From assembly GCA_903939555.1 (NCBI GenBank), contig CAJAHV010000383.1, positions 1 to 18,592 on the forward strand: a DNA stretch of 18,592 nucleotides, read 5' to 3'. The notes beneath the pieces were generated by a model. It did no database searches. It had not been told where the DNA came from and saw nothing but the letters and a program-made list of their open reading frames with translations. This document shows, in pieces, positions 15,244 through 18,592 of this stretch (position 1 is its first letter; each line of letters begins with the position of its first letter). The stretch comes from an uncultured Alphaproteobacteria bacterium (GTDB taxonomy: Bacteria > Pseudomonadota > Alphaproteobacteria > Sphingomonadales > Sphingomonadaceae). The position numbers were made by a program, and so were the translations under genes.

Positions 15244-15275
15244 TCTATATGTTGCAGGTGACAGCTTCGTGTCAG
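15244..15275 (-). promoter_or_regulatory. PHO-box-like site and -10 element upstream of plcP
   Basis: On the minus strand CTGACACGAAGCTGTCAC (15275-15258) is two 7-base repeats with a 4-base spacer, the 7-4-7 form of a PhoB site (consensus CTGTCAT-N4-CTGTCAT; matches 5/7 and 6/7). Eight bases further on is TATAGA (15249-15244), a plausible -10. In PhoB-activated promoters the box takes the place of the -35. Transcription would start near 15237, about 28 bases before the plcP ATG. The same region lies upstream of the divergent thioesterase. Confidence 0.55.
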
Positions 15276-15313
15276 CCCGACATGGTGTGATGAACCTGTT
15301 CAGAAAGTGCACG

Positions 15314-15736
15314 ATGGACCTTTATGCCCCTGCCCCCGCCGACAGCCTGCAGGCCACGCTCGGCCAGCGCCACATCCGGCGTTTCGAACCTGGCCACGCC
15401 GAAATCGAATATGAATGCGGGCTGCACATGTGCCATTCGGGCGGTGTCGCCCAGGGCGGCTTTGTCGCCGGCTGGATCGATGCCGCGATGGCCCATGCCG
15501 TGATGGCGACCTGCGAACCCGGCATGGTGCCGATGTCGCTGGAATTGAAGATCAGCTATTTCGCGCCGACCAACCCGGGGCTGGTTGTTGCCGAAGCCTG
15601 GATCGAAAGCGGCGGCGGCCGCACCTGGTTCGTCGAAGGCCGGCTGCGTAACAGCGCCGGCAAGGTGCTCGCCAAGGCAAGTTCAACAGTGCGCCTGCTG
15701 CCGGCGCAAAAGGTGGCGGACACAATGACGGGATGA
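15314..15736 (+). CDS. PaaI-type hotdog thioesterase
   Basis: A 140-aa single hotdog domain. HMCHSGGVAQGGFVAGWIDA (38-57) corresponds to the HGG-containing loop and the central helix, with Asp56 in the place of the usual catalytic acid; SLELKISYFAPTNPG (75-89) is the typical following strand pair. Such enzymes hydrolyse acyl- or aryl-CoA thioesters in the cytoplasm. The ATG at 15314 gives the normal family length; upstream in-frame ATGs at 15290 and 15203 would add unrelated sequence crossing the plcP promoter. No strong ribosome site is seen. It is divergent from plcP and convergent with the GAF cyclase, with only three bases between their stop codons. The substrate is unknown. Confidence 0.85.
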   Translation: MDLYAPAPADSLQATLGQRHIRRFEPGHAEIEYECGLHMCHSGGVAQGGFVAGWIDAAMAHAVMATCEPGMVPMSLELKISYFAPTNPGLVVAEAWIESGGGRTWFVEGRLRNSAGKVLAKASSTVRLLPAQKVADTMTG

Positions 15737-15739
15737 CCG

Positions 15740-18034
15740 CTATTTATCCTTCATCACCCAAACGCCATCCCAATCCCCCACCGGCGGCGCAGCCCGCAGC
15801 GTTTCACAGCGGCCGATATAGGTTTTCGACAGCGCATCGCCGGGGTTGAGCTTCAGGCAGTTTTCAAAACGCCCGATCGCGCTGTCCCACCGAGCGGCGC
15901 GATAGTCGACGATGGCGTCGTTGAAATGCCCGACGACATCGGGGAGATGCGGAAAACTTTTCGCGTCATGATAATCGAGCAGTTCGAAGACCCGCACCGG
16001 CTGGGTCTTTCCCTTGACGACCACAAGGTCGATGTCGCGCATGCGATAGGTGCCTCGCAGCTTGGAAACCGTCGATTCGCTGGCGAGGATGCGCGCCGAA
16101 TAGGCCTTGCAGGCGCTTTCCAACCGCGCTGCCAGATTCACACCATCGCCGATGACGGTATAATCCATGCGCTTCGGGCTGCCGATATTACCCGAAACCA
16201 CCATGTCGGTATTGAGTCCGACGCCCATGTCGACGGTTTTCAGGCCGTGCTGGCGGCGATCGGTATTCCAGCGCCACATCTCGCTGATCATCGAAATGGC
16301 GGTGCGCGCGGCACGGTCGGGATCATCATCATGCGCCATCGGCAGGCCGAAGCACGCCATGATCGCATCACCGATGAACTTGTCGAGCATCCCGCCTTCC
16401 TTGGAAATGCATTCGACCATCAGGCTGAAATATTCGTTGAGGAACGACACCGTTCCCTGCGCGCCATATTCCTCGGTGATGGTGGTGAAGCCGCGCACAT
16501 CGGTAAACATCACCGTGGCTTCGGCGCTCACCCCGCCAAGCAGGTCATGAGTGTCACCATCGAGCATCTGCGCTGCGATCACCGGATCCATATAGCGCGA
16601 CATGGTTGATTTCATGCGCTTTTCGTTGCTGATATCTTCGAACATCAACATGGAGCCGAGGTCCTTGCTGCCTTCGCTGGCGAGCAGTGGCATAAGGGTC
16701 AAATTGACCGACTTTGCCATGCCATTGATCGACAGCGCGGCATCAGGAAAGATGTCGCTGACCCCGCGTTCCTTGACCGTCGCCAGCCGTTCAACGACCC
16801 ATTTGCCTGCCTCGTCGACCAGATCGGCAAAGTCCCTGCCGATCAACGCAAGCGGTTCGCCACCCCAGATGCGGCCGCCAGCGGCGTTGCAGGTGACGAC
16901 CTTGCCCGCCGGATCGAGGGTGATGACACCGTTCGACATGCTTTGCAGCATGGAATCATTATAACCCTGCATGCGCCGCACATCATCGAACAGCTTGGAG
17001 TTTTCGAGCGCGATGGCAATCTGCGCGGTAAACGCCTTCAGCCGCTGTTCGTCTTCATCGGTAAATACCCCGCCCTTTTTATTAAGAACCTGGGTAACGC
17101 CGATAACCTTGCCATGTTTGTTGAGGATCGGAACGCAAAGTATTGAACGTGTAAAAAAACCTGTCTGTCGGTCAAACGCCGGATTGAAGCGCAGATCGGC
17201 ATAGGCATAGGGAATGTTCATCGTCGTCGCCGAGGTGAACACCGCACCGGCAATGCCCATGTGCGCGGGAAAGCGGATTTCGTTGAAATCGCCGCCAACG
17301 GCGACGCGTGAAAACAGCGTATTTGTCGCCGGGTCATGCAGAAAGATCGTGGCACGTTCGGCACCGAGCATCCGGGTGGTTTCGACGACCACCCGCCCGA
17401 GCAGCGCCGACAGGTCGAGTTCGGCGCTGATTTCCGACACCATTTCCAGGAACGCCATTTCCTTGATGCGGATCCGGTCGATCTGTTCGACATAGCGCAC
17501 GCTTTGCAGCGCGATCGCTGTCTGGCTGGTCATTTCGGCAAGCAGTTGCAGATCGTCGTCGCTGAATCCGCCCACATTCTTGTTGAGGCTCTGCATTACC
17601 CCGATGATATCGCCCGCCATGGTGCGCACCGGCACGCACAGGATGTTGCGGGTGCGATAGCCGGTTCGTTCATCGACCGAGGCGTTGAAGCGCGGGTCGC
17701 TGTACGGATCATCGATGATCAGCCCTTCGCCCGATTGAAAGACACTGCCAGCGATGCCGCTGTTGTTGAGGATGCGGATTTCACGGATCAGGTCGCCCTG
17801 CGCGACGCGTGAATAAAGTTCACCCGTTTCCGGATCGTTTAGGAACAGCGTGCCGCGATCGCAATCAAGCTCCCGCGAGGTCATTTCGAGCAGCGTGACC
17901 AGAATATCATCGAGCCGCGTCGCCAGCGCACAGCGCCGCGACACTTCGAGCAGCACCTGCACCCGGCGCAGCGCCAAGTCCTTGCGAATACGTCGCGCCC
18001 GCCCGGCGTTGATCGGTGCGGCATTGGCCGTCAT
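15740..18034 (-). CDS. GAF-GAF-PAS adenylate cyclase (class III)
   Basis: A 764-aa soluble cyclase: GAF-A (about 37-182), GAF-B (about 205-346), PAS (about 355-470) and catalytic domain (about 505-690). Metal Asp512 (FTDVRGF) and Asp556 (GDAIMACF), purine-specifying Lys552 and Thr626 (DYTVIGD), and Asn633/Arg637 are all present, so it should form cAMP. Both GAFs carry the NKFDE signature of cyclic-nucleotide-binding GAFs: GAF-B is complete (N318 K319 F324 D328 E329), while GAF-A has Leu162 in place of the final Glu. Cyanobacterial CyaB-type cyclases use such GAFs for feedback activation by cAMP. The C-terminal TPR-like unit and DWDGVWVMKDK tail match the HAMP cyclase. Its ATG overlaps the stop of the coiled-coil gene (ATGA). 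Confidence 0.93.
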   Translation of the reverse strand: MTANAAPINAGRARRIRKDLALRRVQVLLEVSRRCALATRLDDILVTLLEMTSRELDCDRGTLFLNDPETGELYSRVAQGDLIREIRILNNSGIAGSVFQSGEGLIIDDPYSDPRFNASVDERTGYRTRNILCVPVRTMAGDIIGVMQSLNKNVGGFSDDDLQLLAEMTSQTAIALQSVRYVEQIDRIRIKEMAFLEMVSEISAELDLSALLGRVVVETTRMLGAERATIFLHDPATNTLFSRVAVGGDFNEIRFPAHMGIAGAVFTSATTMNIPYAYADLRFNPAFDRQTGFFTRSILCVPILNKHGKVIGVTQVLNKKGGVFTDEDEQRLKAFTAQIAIALENSKLFDDVRRMQGYNDSMLQSMSNGVITLDPAGKVVTCNAAGGRIWGGEPLALIGRDFADLVDEAGKWVVERLATVKERGVSDIFPDAALSINGMAKSVNLTLMPLLASEGSKDLGSMLMFEDISNEKRMKSTMSRYMDPVIAAQMLDGDTHDLLGGVSAEATVMFTDVRGFTTITEEYGAQGTVSFLNEYFSLMVECISKEGGMLDKFIGDAIMACFGLPMAHDDDPDRAARTAISMISEMWRWNTDRRQHGLKTVDMGVGLNTDMVVSGNIGSPKRMDYTVIGDGVNLAARLESACKAYSARILASESTVSKLRGTYRMRDIDLVVVKGKTQPVRVFELLDYHDAKSFPHLPDVVGHFNDAIVDYRAARWDSAIGRFENCLKLNPGDALSKTYIGRCETLRAAPPVGDWDGVWVMKDK

Positions 18035-18486
18035 GCAATGGTCTCCAGCTTGCCGCGCAGCGTTTGAATCTGGTCATGCAGCGTGGTGCGTTCCTGCTGC
18101 ATCGCCGCGACCGATGCCGCCGTCGCCGCCTCACCACGGTGGCGTTCATTTTCAAGTTCGGTGCGCAATGCACTGACAGAAGCGCGCAACTGGCCAAGAT
18201 CGTTCTCGGCGTTGGCACGCACGGCTTGCTCACTTGCTGCAGCGGTCGCCGCTTGCGTTTCCATCGTTTCACGTAAAACTGCAGCAGTCTCCTTCAACTG
18301 TCTGATTTCATCAGTGAAAGCTTGTTGCGCGCGCTGTACCGCTGCCGCCGTTGCCGCAGCCGTAGCCTCAAGCTCACCGCGCAGACGGTCGATGGTTGCC
18401 TGGAGTTGCAAATTGACAGCCCGCAGATCGGTCAATTGTGCCACGGCGTCAGCTGGCGCCGAACCGCCGTCATTCGTCAAAGACAT
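18031..18486 (-). CDS. Coiled-coil protein, cyclase operon partner (151 aa)
   Basis: After a short disordered start (MSLTNDGGSAPAD), residues about 20-150 form one long heptad-like helix rich in Ala, Glu, Gln, Leu and Arg (for example LRAVNLQLQATIDRLRGELE), with no Pro and no globular domain. A coiled coil is expected. I recognise no family. The ATG at 18486 has a strong G-rich/AAGG ribosome site just upstream; a frame from 18516 is longer but would bury that site. The last four bases overlap the start of the cyclase gene, so the two are co-translated and the protein may scaffold, oligomerise or regulate the cyclase. That role is inferred only from position. Confidence 0.75.
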   Translation of the reverse strand: MSLTNDGGSAPADAVAQLTDLRAVNLQLQATIDRLRGELEATAAATAAAVQRAQQAFTDEIRQLKETAAVLRETMETQAATAAASEQAVRANAENDLGQLRASVSALRTELENERHRGEAATAASVAAMQQERTTLHDQIQTLRGKLETIA

Positions 18487-18549
18487 GACCTTCCCCCCGG
18501 CGGCGACCTTAGCCACCGACTATCGCTTCGCCTATCCCTGTTGAGCGGC

Positions 18550-18592
18550 ATGATGCTGGTTTTTTCATTCGCATTCGCAGCAGCAGCGCCCC
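18550..18592 (+). CDS. Possible start of a secreted protein (runs off right edge)
   Basis: An ATG at 18550 (or 18553) opens a frame reading MMLVFSFAFAAAAP to the window edge. A hydrophobic core followed by an Ala-run is what the beginning of a signal peptide looks like. A weak GAGCGG precedes it. It is divergent from the coiled-coil/cyclase operon. Only 14 codons are visible, so this could be chance. Confidence 0.3.
   Translation, partial: MMLVFSFAFAAAAP

Noticed and set aside
1..18592. CRISPR arrays, integrases, toxin-antitoxin pairs or phage-defence genes
   Set aside because: No regularly spaced repeats, cas genes, recombinases or recognisable defence domains were found on either strand.

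Overview
The window looks like the chromosome of a flagellated, GC-rich alphaproteobacterium, most likely a member of the Sphingomonadales. This is inferred from gene content and style: a large flagellin with a sigma-28 promoter, a PlcP/Agt lipid-remodelling pair, penicillin-acylase and prolidase-like hydrolases, and class III adenylate cyclases. Composition divides it in two. The left third (about 1-6460) is AT-richer, has long AT-rich spacers and a transposase remnant, and reads as accessory DNA. The right two thirds (from about 6460) are GC-rich and densely packed. The change falls at the 3' end of a tRNA-Ser(GGA) gene, a classic entry point for integrating islands.

Left region. A gene running off the left edge overlaps (ATGA) a 63-aa two-helix membrane protein. 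Upstream of these, on the same strand, is a DUF697/YcjF-like membrane protein. Divergent from it is a complete cyclic-peptide-type ABC exporter (SyrD/PvdE family) with no peptide biosynthesis gene in view. A decayed IS3-type transposase OrfA fragment follows, then a FixJ/LuxR-type response regulator whose phosphoacceptor Asp is Glu, then a convergent membrane-bound HAMP adenylate cyclase.

Right region. tRNA-Ser, a strong terminator and a 730-aa flagellin with duplicated internal modules lie on the minus strand. The flagellin has a near-perfect sigma-28 promoter. A short RluA-type pseudouridine synthase runs the other way. Then come four co-directional minus-strand genes: plcP (phospholipase C-like metallophosphoesterase) and agt (GT4 glycosyltransferase) share a TGATG junction, and after 88 bases a secreted prolidase-like amidohydrolase and a penicillin-acylase-family Ntn hydrolase are joined by TGACATG. 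A PHO-box-like sequence followed by a -10 element lies just upstream of plcP. This fits phosphate-starvation replacement of phospholipids by glycolipids. A divergent PaaI-type thioesterase shares the intergenic region.

Right end. A coiled-coil protein and a soluble GAF-GAF-PAS-adenylate cyclase overlap by ATGA. The GAF domains carry NKFDE motifs typical of cyclic-nucleotide-binding GAFs. This cyclase and the membrane-bound one share the same C-terminal TPR-like unit and Trp-rich tail. The last bases hold the possible signal-peptide start of a further gene. No wholly new multi-gene system is evident; the best leads are the PHO-box/plcP/agt unit, the paired cyclases with the coiled-coil partner, the Glu-bearing receiver and the orphan peptide exporter.
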